From contig NZ_AUBA01000013.1 in the NCBI RefSeq assembly GCF_000429005.1, positions 1 to 64,000 on the forward strand: 64,000 nt of DNA, read 5' to 3'. Every line of letters begins with the position of its first letter. Position 1 is the stretch's first letter. The notes under the pieces are model-generated. The model had not been told where the DNA came from. It did not search any database and worked only from the letters and a program-made list of their open reading frames with translations. The position numbers and the translations under genes are program-made. The DNA comes from Novosphingobium acidiphilum DSM 19966. Its GTDB lineage: Bacteria; Pseudomonadota; Alphaproteobacteria; Sphingomonadales; Sphingomonadaceae. Positions 27,585 to 36,172 of the stretch are shown one piece after another.

Positions 27585-29366
27585 ATGACCCGCACCAGGG
27601 TTTTGCGTGCGCCGGTGCTGGCGCTGGGTGCGCTGCTGGCGCTGGGCCAGGCATTGCCGGCGCGCGCGAGTTCGGCCGCTGCCGACTATTTCCGCAGCCG
27701 CGCCGATCGCACCGCGGTGCCCACGCTGCTGACCCAGGATGATCGCGACTATTACCGACAGGTTTTTTCCGCGCTGTCAAAACAGGACTGGACGACCACG
27801 CGCCAGTTGCTCGACAAGCGGCCCGACGGCCTGTTGCACCCGGTGGCGCGCGCGCAATTTTACCTGGCCGCCGGATCACCGCATGCCGAACTGGCCGACC
27901 TGACCGACCTGATTGCCAAGGCGCCCGATCTGCCGTGGTCCGACGCATTGGCGCGGCTGGCGATCAAGCGCGGGGCCACCGTGCTTCCCTCTGCCCTGCC
28001 CGATGCGCAGCAGCTGTTTGCGCAGCCCGCCATGGCACGGCGCGCCAAACCGCACCGCACTGCCGATGGCACGATGCCCGATGCCATCGCCAACGGGATC
28101 GATCTGCGGATCAAGGCCAACGATCCGGCCGGCGCGCGGCTGCTGCTCGATGGTGTCGATGCCACGTTGTCGAGCGACGCCCGCGCCGAATGGCGACAGA
28201 AGATCGCCTGGGCATTTTATATCAACAATGATGATGCCACTGCGCGCACCATCGCCCAGTCCGCCTTTGACGGCGGTAGCGGCCCCTGGGTGGCCGAGGC
28301 GATGTGGACCGCCGGCCTCGCCGCATGGCGGCTGAACGATTATCCTGCGGCCGCCGAAACCTTTGCGCGCGCCGCCGGAATGACCCAAAACCCCGAATTG
28401 GGATCGGCGGCAAATTACTGGGCATCGCGCGCCTGGCTGCGCGCGCGCCAGCCCGAACGCGTGACCGCGTCACTGCGCGCCGCTGCGGCACAGCATGACA
28501 CGCTGTATGGCATGCTGGCCGCCGAAGCGCTGGGTTTGCGCGAAACAGCGGCAACCGCAGCACCCGATTTCAGCAACGATGACTGGCAGAAACTGCGCAA
28601 TATCGCCAACGTCCGACTGGCGGTGCAACTGGCAGAGATCGGCGCCGACGGCCTGGCCGACCAGGTGCTGCGCCATCAGGCGCGGATCGGTGATCCAGCG
28701 CTATATGCCCCTTTGTCGCGGCTGGCCCGCGATCTGGGTCTGCCCGCGACGCAGCTGTGGATGGCCAACAATGCGCCGGCCGGCGCGCACGCCGATGATG
28801 CGGCACGGTTCCCCGCACCCAAATGGGTGCCGGCCAATGGCTGGAAGGTGGACCCGGCGCTGTTGTTTGCGCATGCGCTGCAGGAATCAAATTTCCGCAC
28901 CGAAGTCACCAGCCCGGCGGGCGCGCGCGGCTTGATGCAGGTGCTGCCGGGCACCGCACGGCTGTTGACCCGGGTCGATCCGGCGATGGAAGGCCGCGAC
29001 CGGCAGCTTGAACTGCCCGATGTCAATCTGGCCTTCGGGCAGACATATCTGACCGTGCTGCGCGACAAGCCCGCGACGCAGGGCCTGCTGCCCAAAGTCA
29101 TCGCCGCCTACAACGCCGGGCCGATGCCGATCGACCGGTGGAACACCCAGATCCGCGATCATGGCGATCCGCTGCTGTGGATGGAATCGATTCCCTATTG
29201 GGAAACACGCGGCTATGTCGCCGCGGTGATGCGCAATTACTGGATGTATGAACGCCAGGCCGGTGGCCCTTCGGAAAGCCGGATGGGTCTGGTCCAGGTG
29301 ATGTGGCCGCGGTTTCCGGGGCTTGGCGGCGCGTCGAGCATAAGGCTGGCTGCGCGTGGCGATTGA
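27585..29366 (+). CDS. slt: Soluble lytic murein transglycosylase
   Basis: Periplasmic enzyme that cleaves peptidoglycan glycan strands with formation of 1,6-anhydromuramic acid. The protein is about 593 residues from ATG 27585. A signal peptide is evident (MTRTRVLRAPVLAL...LPARASS). The N-terminal two thirds are alpha-helical repeats of the Slt superhelix type. The C-terminal catalytic domain (about 415-580) has FAHALQESNFRTEV with the catalytic glutamate, PAGARGLMQVLPGTA, and VIAAYNAGPMPIDRW. The moaB start lies inside its 3' end (11-bp overlap). Confidence 0.93.
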   Translation: MTRTRVLRAPVLALGALLALGQALPARASSAAADYFRSRADRTAVPTLLTQDDRDYYRQVFSALSKQDWTTTRQLLDKRPDGLLHPVARAQFYLAAGSPHAELADLTDLIAKAPDLPWSDALARLAIKRGATVLPSALPDAQQLFAQPAMARRAKPHRTADGTMPDAIANGIDLRIKANDPAGARLLLDGVDATLSSDARAEWRQKIAWAFYINNDDATARTIAQSAFDGGSGPWVAEAMWTAGLAAWRLNDYPAAAETFARAAGMTQNPELGSAANYWASRAWLRARQPERVTASLRAAAAQHDTLYGMLAAEALGLRETAATAAPDFSNDDWQKLRNIANVRLAVQLAEIGADGLADQVLRHQARIGDPALYAPLSRLARDLGLPATQLWMANNAPAGAHADDAARFPAPKWVPANGWKVDPALLFAHALQESNFRTEVTSPAGARGLMQVLPGTARLLTRVDPAMEGRDRQLELPDVNLAFGQTYLTVLRDKPATQGLLPKVIAAYNAGPMPIDRWNTQIRDHGDPLLWMESIPYWETRGYVAAVMRNYWMYERQAGGPSESRMGLVQVMWPRFPGLGGASSIRLAARGD

Positions 29367-29883
29367 TCCGACCCGCGAATTCAAACCGATCCAGATCGCG
29401 CTTCTGACTGTATCGGACACGCGCGGCCCCGACGAGGACAGCTCGGGCGATATCCTGGCTGAACGGATCAAGGCCAAGGGCCATCACCTGGTCACGCGCG
29501 CCATCGAAAAGGACGATGCCGGGCGTATTGCATCGCGCCTCAACAACTGGATCGACGATCGCGGGATCGATGCGGTAGTCATCACCGGCGGCACCGGGCT
29601 GACCGGCCGCGATGTCACGCCCGAAGCGCTTGACCGGGTCAAAACGCGCGACATTCCGGGTTTTGGCGAACTGTTCCGCTGGATCAGCTATCAAACCATC
29701 GGCACGTCGACGATCCAGTCGCGGGCATGCGCGGTGGTGGCGCGGGGCACCTATATCTTTGCGCTGCCCGGATCGAACGGCGCGGTCAGGGATGGCTGGG
29801 ACCGCATTCTCGACGAACAGCTCGACAGCCGCAACCGCCCCTGCAATTTCGTCGAACTGATGCCGCGCCTGCTGGAAAAATAA
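29356..29883 (+). CDS. moaB: Molybdenum cofactor biosynthesis protein B
   Basis: MoaB/Mog-family protein that probably adenylylates molybdopterin or has a related role. It has 175 residues. GTG 29356 overlaps the end of the transglycosylase gene, so translational coupling is likely. Motifs are ALLTVSDTRGPDEDSSGDIL, VVITGGTGLTGRDVTPEAL, and FGELFRWISYQTIGTSTIQS. ALPGSNGAVRDGWD is near the C-terminus. No other moa/moe genes are adjacent. Confidence 0.94.
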   Translation: MAIDPTREFKPIQIALLTVSDTRGPDEDSSGDILAERIKAKGHHLVTRAIEKDDAGRIASRLNNWIDDRGIDAVVITGGTGLTGRDVTPEALDRVKTRDIPGFGELFRWISYQTIGTSTIQSRACAVVARGTYIFALPGSNGAVRDGWDRILDEQLDSRNRPCNFVELMPRLLEK

Positions 29884-30044
29884 CGTCCGCACAGGACCCT
29901 TTTCCTTGCAGGCCGCTTGTCACCGTGCGACAGGCACGTCAGCGCTTGGCGCCCGTGCACGCAAGTGCCGTCCTGAAATTGCCAAGACCGCGCGCTATTT
30001 TCGCTTTGGCGATCCCCCTTCCCCCTCAAACGCCCGAGGCACCC

Positions 30045-30386
30045 ATGTCCGAACCCGAAGAAAAATCCCTGCTCGAAGAAAATGCCAAGTTCCTCAAGGA
30101 ATTTGCCGAAGATGGCCTTGACCTGACCCAGGTCCGCTCGGTCGAATTCGCGCATGTCTTCGAAAATGCCGAAGACGCCGACGTGTTTGCCGAAGCCGCT
30201 GTCAGCGAAGAAGCCAGCGTCGACATTCTCGAGCCCGAAGAAGACGGCGATCCATGGGAAGTGGCCGTGACCATCGACCTGGTGCCCACCGCCGAAGCGA
30301 TCAGCGCGCATGAAGAACGCCTTGATGCGCTGGCGCAAAAGCACAACGGCGAATCCGATGGCTGGGGCATCTACGACGACGAGTGA
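30045..30386 (+). CDS. rraB: RraB-like regulator of RNase E
   Basis: A 113-residue acidic protein starting at ATG 30045, behind CGAGG. The C-terminal ERLDALAQKHNGESDGWGIY matches the conserved end of RNase E inhibitor RraB. The middle DADVFAEAAVSEEASVDIL and WEVAVTIDLVP fit its ferredoxin-like fold. In E. coli RraB binds RNase E and changes its cleavage choices. Whether this protein does so is inferred from similarity. It ends 36 bp before a strong terminator. Confidence 0.82.
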   Translation: MSEPEEKSLLEENAKFLKEFAEDGLDLTQVRSVEFAHVFENAEDADVFAEAAVSEEASVDILEPEEDGDPWEVAVTIDLVPTAEAISAHEERLDALAQKHNGESDGWGIYDDE

Positions 30387-30421
30387 CGCCACCGTCGATA
30401 CCCTGTCAGGGGTGACGTATC

Positions 30422-30456
30422 AAAACGGCGCGGCCCCCGAGGGTCGCGCCGTTTTT
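30422..30456. terminator. Strong bidirectional rho-independent terminator
   Basis: AAAACGGCGCGGCCC and GGGTCGCGCCGTTTT form a 15-bp stem with one G-T wobble and a CCGA loop. A-rich and T-rich flanks are present on both sides. It lies between rraB and the convergent autotransporter gene and should stop transcription from both. Confidence 0.93.
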
Positions 30457-30526
30457 CGTGTGTGCAGATGCGCGGCGCGACCGCCATGCCGCGTCGAGCA
30501 TGTCGCAGCATGGCAAGCCGCGCGGT

Positions 30527-33028
30527 TCAGAAGCGCAGACGTGCGCCGATCGTGCCGTTGGCCGTATCGCGGCGCGCGCTGATCGTGCCGCCAAGATCGC
30601 CGAAGAATTCGATTCCGTGGCTGGTGCGTGACACAAATCCCAGCTTGCTGACCAGCGCGGTGCGCGATGGATCGATCGCAGCCGCGGTGAAATCGGTGCC
30701 CGACACGGTGGCCAGATTGCCCACCACCGCGCGATCGAGCTGGCCAAATCGTTCATCCAGGCCGATTTCCAGATGCGGCGTAAACCGCACAGTGGCCGAG
30801 ACGTAGTCCTTTTGGTACCGCGCGCCCAAAACCGCATGACCGTCGCTTCGCGATTGCTGGGCAATCGCGAAATCGACCGCACCCAGCCCGCTTTCGAGCG
30901 CCGCGTTACGGGTCTGGTGAGTCCAGCGCAGTTCACCAAACGCAGTGACCGTGGTGTTTGCCAGCGGCGCGGACAGGCGCAATGCCGTGCCAAACCCGCG
31001 CCCGTTGAAGCGCGCCGTCGCGGTGCCGGCACCTTGTGAATCGCGGCTGACATGGTTTGTCGTCGAGCTTGAGAAACCGTCGGCATCCAGCGACAACGAA
31101 CCCAGCCGCACGTTGGTGTAGACGCCAAAATCGTACTGATCGAGTTTGGCGCTGGCCGTATAACCCGATGAGCTGGTCGAATTGTGCACCCAGCCCAACG
31201 ATATGCCGGCGGTAACACCATCGGCAATGATCCGGTCCAGGCCCGCAACCAGGCCGCCGCGTGTATCGCTGAAACCGCCGGTTGCCGCATTGCTCGACGT
31301 ATGACCGGCGCTGCCCAGTGCTTTCATCCAGACGCCATCAGAGGTGCACACCGCAGCGCTGCCTGCATCCGACATGCCGGCGCAGTCGGCACGATGGCTC
31401 AGCACGGCCTGCGCATAGCCGTCCGCAACATCGAGCATCGACGACATGGCATCGCCATAGACCGAAGCGGTCAGCGTCGATGCCAGCACCAGATCCACCT
31501 CGGTGGCCGCAGGCGTGTAGGACAGTCCATAAACCATGCCTGCCGGCGCGGTTCCGCTGAAGGTCAGGTCGCCAAAGCTGCCCGTGACCGACGCTGCGGT
31601 CAGGATCGGGAACACATGCGTGGTGTAGGAACCCTGATCCAGCGTCACCACGACATGTCCCGCCAGCGCGGCGGTGCCGGTTACCTGCAGCAGCGACGCC
31701 TGCGTGGGCGAGATCTCGATGGCCAGCGTCGAACTGGCGCTCTGGTAATACGATCCGACGACAAGCGTGCCGATCGAACCGCCCGGGCGAACGGTGCCGC
31801 CCGCCGCATTGACCACCGCGCCAAGGATCGTCCCATGGCCCGACAAGGTGCCCGATGCGCCAACCGATACCCCGCCCGACGATGCATTGAGCACCGCACC
31901 CGGCGTCGCCGCATCGCCAACGATCAGATTGCCCGCGGTGATCGTTACACGACCGGTCAGCGTGTCGTTGCCCAGCAACACCACGGTGCCGCCGCCAAGC
32001 TGGGTCAACCCGCCGCTGCCCGCGATAGTGCCGCTGATCGTTACCGTATCGCTGCGGTTGAACACCAGCGTCCCGCTGTCGGCAAAGTTGCCCGCCACCG
32101 AACCCGATGTGCTGCCATTGCCGATCTGCAAGGTCCCCGCAGGCGCAATCGTGGTCAGCCCGGCATAGGTGTTGGTGCCGGTCAGGACTTGCGTGCCGCC
32201 CGTGATCGTCAGGCCACCCGCGCCTGCAATCACGCCGCTGAAGCTGCCGCTGCCCGACACCGACAACGTCTTGCCGCCCAGCGCAACACTGCCCGAACCA
32301 TTGAGGCCGGCCACGCTTGCCCCGCCGCCGCTGGTATTGGAAATGTCGAAAATGCCATTGTCGGTCACCACCGAATGGGCGATCGATCCCGCGCCGGTCA
32401 GCGCCAGCGTACCACCAACGATCTGGGTTGCGCCTGTGTAGGTGTTGGCACCCGACAGCGTCGTGACGCCCGCGTTCTGCTGCACCGCGCCCGCTCCTGC
32501 CAGCACCGCCGAAACCGTGCTGCCGTTCAGGCTGAACACACCGCTGCTGATCAGTGTGCCGTTCTGCAGCGTGCCACCAATCATCGTCAGGCCGCCATTT
32601 TGCGTCTGGCTGGTCTGGCCAAGATCGAGCACCGCGCCGGTCGCAATCGCGGTAACACCCGTAGTGGCGCCCAGCGTGCCGCCGGGTGCAATCTGGAGTG
32701 TACCAGCGTTGACCTGCGTTCCACCAGCATAGGTATTGGGCCCCGACAGCGTGGTCACGCCGGCGGTCTGCACCACCGAGCCCGACCCCGCCAGCACCGC
32801 CGAAACCGAACCGCCGCCCAGATTGAACACACCGCTGCTGATCAGTGTGCCGTTCTGCAGCGTGCCCCCGGTCAGGTTCAATCCGCCATCCTGCGTCTGG
32901 CTGACGCCGCCAAGATCCACCACATCGGCAACCACCAGCGCGGATTGGGCATGGGCAGTGGCCGAAACAGCCAGCATGCCGGCAAAAGCGGTACACGCGA
33001 CAAGGCGCGACTTGAACGACGGTGACAT
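30527..33028 (-). CDS. Autotransporter (type Va) with repeat-rich passenger
   Basis: Outer-membrane autotransporter of 833 residues. The start MSPSFKSRLVACTAFAGM (ATG 33028) gives a signal peptide ending near THAQS. The passenger (about 30-560) consists of Ser/Thr/Gly-rich beta-helix repeats of the PATR type. These include NTYAGGTQVNAGTLQIAPGG-like units and two near-identical blocks of about 97 residues. The C-terminal beta-barrel (about 570-833) begins around GVWMKALGSAGHTSSN and ends ANGTIGARLRF with the terminal Phe. No catalytic motif is seen in the passenger, so adhesion or surface structuring is more likely than protease activity. It stands alone between a terminator and an AT-rich gap. 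Confidence 0.93.
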   Translation of the reverse strand: MSPSFKSRLVACTAFAGMLAVSATAHAQSALVVADVVDLGGVSQTQDGGLNLTGGTLQNGTLISSGVFNLGGGSVSAVLAGSGSVVQTAGVTTLSGPNTYAGGTQVNAGTLQIAPGGTLGATTGVTAIATGAVLDLGQTSQTQNGGLTMIGGTLQNGTLISSGVFSLNGSTVSAVLAGAGAVQQNAGVTTLSGANTYTGATQIVGGTLALTGAGSIAHSVVTDNGIFDISNTSGGGASVAGLNGSGSVALGGKTLSVSGSGSFSGVIAGAGGLTITGGTQVLTGTNTYAGLTTIAPAGTLQIGNGSTSGSVAGNFADSGTLVFNRSDTVTISGTIAGSGGLTQLGGGTVVLLGNDTLTGRVTITAGNLIVGDAATPGAVLNASSGGVSVGASGTLSGHGTILGAVVNAAGGTVRPGGSIGTLVVGSYYQSASSTLAIEISPTQASLLQVTGTAALAGHVVVTLDQGSYTTHVFPILTAASVTGSFGDLTFSGTAPAGMVYGLSYTPAATEVDLVLASTLTASVYGDAMSSMLDVADGYAQAVLSHRADCAGMSDAGSAAVCTSDGVWMKALGSAGHTSSNAATGGFSDTRGGLVAGLDRIIADGVTAGISLGWVHNSTSSSGYTASAKLDQYDFGVYTNVRLGSLSLDADGFSSSTTNHVSRDSQGAGTATARFNGRGFGTALRLSAPLANTTVTAFGELRWTHQTRNAALESGLGAVDFAIAQQSRSDGHAVLGARYQKDYVSATVRFTPHLEIGLDERFGQLDRAVVGNLATVSGTDFTAAAIDPSRTALVSKLGFVSRTSHGIEFFGDLGGTISARRDTANGTIGARLRF
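32530..32870. repeat. 291-bp direct repeat unit in the autotransporter passenger
   Basis: The stretch beginning GAACACACCGCTGCTGATCA occurs at 32534 and again at 32825, identical over about 40 bp. Similarity continues further on either side. The 291-bp offset equals 97 codons and matches the duplicated protein blocks. It indicates a fairly recent internal duplication. Confidence 0.85.
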
Positions 33029-33103
33029 GGACAACCCCAGCAAACAGAATTTTGGAATGATAAAATGTATTACTGGGCGCGTGGTAATATCCCGGTTGAA
33101 TAG

Positions 33104-33120
33104 GTGCAACAAGTTTGCAC
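33104..33120. promoter_or_regulatory. Inverted repeat upstream of the autotransporter
   Basis: GTGCAA and TTGCAC form a 6-bp inverted repeat with a 5-nt spacer, about 76 bp upstream of the autotransporter start. It could be an operator; no known regulator motif was recognised. Confidence 0.3.
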
Positions 33121-33192
33121 ACATTACCCGTATACGTAATTTACCTTATTTAACAAATTGCGACTGCCGCAAAAAATCGATCGTCCACCCAA

Positions 33193-33208
33193 AACCATTC
33201 TAATGGTT
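33193..33208. promoter_or_regulatory. Inverted repeat in the AT-rich gap
   Basis: AACCATT and AATGGTT form a perfect 7-bp inverted repeat around CT. It may be a protein-binding site for either divergent gene. Assignment is by shape only. Confidence 0.3.
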
Positions 33209-33435
33209 AAATTGTGGTTATTTCCAGAATTTCGGGTTTACCAATTCAAATATTCAGTAATAGTGATTTTCGTAGCGGCGAGAATTTTGTTATTTTGACT
33301 ACTTCGGTTCGGCCCTTAACGGGTTTGAGAGGGGTCGGTTCGAGATGTCGCCTGGAAAGGACATGCGCGCCAGAACGTTTCCCGGCGCCGATTTTACCAA
33401 TGGCACGCCGCCTATGCTCCCGCTATGTTCTAGTG

Positions 33436-34506
33436 ATGAAACCAGTCAGGGGCAGAGGCGCAGTCACCAACCGCGACAGCGGGCGTTTCGGCCTGCCCGC
33501 ACGATCGGCCGATGGCGACTGGCTGGATTCGGTGGTGGCGATCGACGGGCCCGCACCGCGTCTGCGCACCCAGGTCCAGACTATCGCCGCGCGCACGATC
33601 CTGTCGCGCAACGCATCGCCCGACATTCCGTTCGACCGATCGATCAACGCCTATGCCGGGTGCGAACACGGCTGCATCTATTGCTACGCGCGGCCCACCC
33701 ACGCCTTTCACGATCTGTCGCCGGGGATCGATTTCGAAACCCGGCTGTTTGCCAAGCCCGATGCCGCCAAATTGCTGCGACGCGAACTGGCGGCAAAAAC
33801 CTATGCCCCAGCGCCGATTGCCATGGGCACCAACACCGACCCGTACCAACCGATCGAGCGCACCTACCGCCTGACCCGGCAGATTCTCGAGGTCTGTGCC
33901 GAGCTGCGCCATCCGGTAACGATCACCACCAAATCGGCGCGCGTGCTCGATGATATCGACCTGCTGGCCGACATGGCGCGCGACAATCTGGTGGCCGTGG
34001 CGATTTCGGTCACCACTCTGGATGCGCGTCTGTCGGCCACACTGGAACCGCGCGCCTCGACGCCGGAAAACCGTCTGGCCGCAATCGCGCGCCTGGCCGA
34101 AGCGGGGGTGCATGTCGGCGTCAACGTGTCACCGATCATCCCGGCGATCACCGACGAATGGATCGAGGCAATCCTGGCGCGTGCCGGGGCGGCGGGTGCG
34201 CAATCAGCCAGCTGGATCGCGGTCCGCCTGCCGCACGAAGTGGCGCCACTGTTTCGCGAATGGCTTCAGGCCCATTTCCCCGACCGCGCCGACAAGGTCA
34301 TGGCAACAATCCGGTCGTTGCGCGGCGGCCGCGACAACGATCCGGCATTCTTTACGCGCATGAAGCCGCAGGGCGTCTGGGCCGATCTGATCCGAACCCG
34401 GTTTCGCATCGCCCGCAAACGCGCCGGCATTCCACAGCTGCGCCCCAATCTGGATTGCAGCCGGTTCCGCCGGCCCGCGCCTGACGGGCAATTGACGCTG
34501 TTCTAG
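33436..34506 (+). CDS. PA0069-family radical SAM protein
   Basis: A 356-residue radical SAM protein of the PA0069/Rv2578c group, whose reaction is unknown. ATG 33436 gives MKPVRGRGAVTNRDSGRF, the usual N-terminus. The cluster motif is CEHGCIYCYARP (CX3CX2C). Other conserved stretches are MGTNTDPYQPIE, SARVLDDIDLL and VNVSPIIPAITD. The C-terminal FFTRMKPQGVWADLI fits the family. It has no linked partner gene; the AMP ligase downstream is convergent. Confidence 0.9.
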   Translation: MKPVRGRGAVTNRDSGRFGLPARSADGDWLDSVVAIDGPAPRLRTQVQTIAARTILSRNASPDIPFDRSINAYAGCEHGCIYCYARPTHAFHDLSPGIDFETRLFAKPDAAKLLRRELAAKTYAPAPIAMGTNTDPYQPIERTYRLTRQILEVCAELRHPVTITTKSARVLDDIDLLADMARDNLVAVAISVTTLDARLSATLEPRASTPENRLAAIARLAEAGVHVGVNVSPIIPAITDEWIEAILARAGAAGAQSASWIAVRLPHEVAPLFREWLQAHFPDRADKVMATIRSLRGGRDNDPAFFTRMKPQGVWADLIRTRFRIARKRAGIPQLRPNLDCSRFRRPAPDGQLTLF

Positions 34507-34546
34507 GGTTCGGACCCTAGCTCCACGGGTGGAATGCAGGATCAGA

Positions 34547-36154
34547 TCATGCGCGCCAGCGGTAATCGCGAAACCTGTCGCGCAGGTCCTTTTTGCTGAT
34601 CTTGCCGGTGCCGGTGTGGGGCAATTCGTCAACGAAAACGACTTCGTCGGGCACCCACCACTTCGCCACGTGAAGCCCGAGATATTCGCGCAAGTCCGCC
34701 TCGGCCACTTCGCAGTCGGGCTTGCGCACAACCACCAGCAATGGGCGTTCGTCCCACTTGGGGTGATGGATGCCGATTGCCGCGGCCTCTGCCACGCCGA
34801 AATGCCCGACCGCGGCGTTTTCCAGTTCGACCGAACTGATCCATTCGCCGCCCGACTTGATCACGTCCTTGGTCCGGTCGGTCAGTTGCAGCGTGCCATC
34901 GGGATGGATCACCGCAACATCGCCGGTGTCGAACCAGCCTTCGGCATCAACCGCATCGCTGTGCGCCTTGAAATAGCGCTTGACCACCCATGGCCCCCGC
35001 ACCTGCAACGCGCCCGACGTCGTGCCATCGCGCGGCAGCACCACGGTCGGATCGCCCAGATCGACACAGCGCAGTTCAACGCCAAACGGCGGGCGGCCCT
35101 GCATCGCCTTGACCGTCACCTGTTCGTCGAACGACAATTCGTCCCAATTCCAGGTTTCTGCGCCGGTCGTGCCGATTGGCGATGTTTCGGTCATGCCCCA
35201 GGCATGCGCAACGCGAATGCCCTGTTTCATGAAGCGTTCGACCATCGATCGCGGCATCGCCGATCCGCCGCAGACCACTTGCGTCAGGCTGGCGGGAATG
35301 GGTGAACCGGCCGCCTCCAGATGTTGCAACATGCCCAGCCATACCGTCGGCACACCGGCCGCCGCGGTCACCTTTTCGCGCTCGAACAGATCGCACAGCA
35401 CCGCCGGGTCGTTGACCGCCGAATAGACGAATTTGGCCCCTGCGGCGGCGCCTGCCCAGGGCGTGCCCCAGCTGGCGGCGTGGAACATCGGCACAATCGG
35501 CATCATCACCGTGCGCGCGTCGAGCGAAAACACCGGCACGGTTAGCCCGCACAGCGCGTGCAGCACGGTCGAACGGTGTTCATACAGCACACCTTTGGGG
35601 TTGCCGGTGGTGCCACTGGTATAGCACAGCATGCACGGATCGCGTTCGTCGCCGTCGGCCCACTGCGTCACGCCGTCGTGCGCGCCGATCCAGTCTTCGA
35701 AATGGATCGCCGGTTCGGCGCTGTCGAAACAGATGTAATGTTCAATCGTCGGCCAGCGGTCCTTCATCCGCGCGACGATCGGCGCCCATTGCCGGTCAAA
35801 CAGCAGCACCCGGTCTTCGGCGTGGTTGACAATGTAGTCCAGCTGATCGTCAAACAGACGCGGGTTGATCGTGTGGAGAATGCCGCCCACGCCCACCGCG
35901 CCGTACCAGCTGACCAGATGGCGGTGGTGGTTCATCGCCAGCGTGGCGATGCGATCGCCCGGTTTCACCCCGATCGCACGCAGCGCCTGCGTCATGCGCA
36001 GCGCATCATGCCGTACCCCGGCCCAGTTGGTGCGGCTTTCGCTGCCATCGGCCCAGCGCGACACGATTTCGCGCGTGGCGTGTTCGCGCCCGGCGTGGTC
36101 GATCAGCGCGGTCACGCGCAACGCCCAGTCCTGCATCCCGCCCAGCAGCATCAT
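34547..36154 (-). CDS. AMP-dependent acyl-CoA synthetase
   Basis: Adenylate-forming ligase of 535 residues that activates a carboxylic acid, likely a medium- or long-chain fatty acid, to its CoA thioester. ATG 36154 is chosen; a second ATG directly follows. The P-loop-like motif is CYTSGTTGNPKG. Later motifs are VPMFHAASWG, GMTETSPIG, GWFDTGDVAVI and the hinge DRTKDVIKSGGEWIS. The catalytic lysine is in TGTGKISKKDLR. Chain length preference is not readable. It follows dnaE on the same strand with an 18-bp gap. Confidence 0.92.
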   Translation of the reverse strand: MMLLGGMQDWALRVTALIDHAGREHATREIVSRWADGSESRTNWAGVRHDALRMTQALRAIGVKPGDRIATLAMNHHRHLVSWYGAVGVGGILHTINPRLFDDQLDYIVNHAEDRVLLFDRQWAPIVARMKDRWPTIEHYICFDSAEPAIHFEDWIGAHDGVTQWADGDERDPCMLCYTSGTTGNPKGVLYEHRSTVLHALCGLTVPVFSLDARTVMMPIVPMFHAASWGTPWAGAAAGAKFVYSAVNDPAVLCDLFEREKVTAAAGVPTVWLGMLQHLEAAGSPIPASLTQVVCGGSAMPRSMVERFMKQGIRVAHAWGMTETSPIGTTGAETWNWDELSFDEQVTVKAMQGRPPFGVELRCVDLGDPTVVLPRDGTTSGALQVRGPWVVKRYFKAHSDAVDAEGWFDTGDVAVIHPDGTLQLTDRTKDVIKSGGEWISSVELENAAVGHFGVAEAAAIGIHHPKWDERPLLVVVRKPDCEVAEADLREYLGLHVAKWWVPDEVVFVDELPHTGTGKISKKDLRDRFRDYRWRA

Positions 36155-36172
36155 CCCATTTCCCTGTTATCG

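Larger units (their letters stand above)
33029..33435. other. AT-rich intergenic region upstream of the autotransporter
   Basis: This 407-bp gap is markedly more AT-rich than the rest of the window. It separates the divergent autotransporter and radical SAM genes, so it should hold both promoters. Two small inverted repeats (33104-33120 and 33193-33208) and a CGTATACG palindrome at 33129 are visible. No open frame, tRNA or other RNA gene was recognised. Confidence 0.6.

Noticed and set aside
31184..33025. Plus-strand open frame (about 613 codons) opposite the autotransporter
   Set aside because: It mirrors the repetitive passenger codons in antisense and encodes an Arg/His/Ala-rich low-complexity chain. 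The minus-strand autotransporter has a signal peptide, repeats and a barrel.
33330..33360. GGTTCGAGAT near 33341, resembling a tRNA T-arm
   Set aside because: No matching acceptor, D-arm or anticodon stem could be built around it, and no 3' CCA-like end follows.
33214..33435. Upstream in-frame extension of the radical SAM gene
   Set aside because: The extra 74 codons lie in AT-rich sequence, have no family similarity, and start without a ribosome site. ATG 33436 gives the usual family N-terminus.
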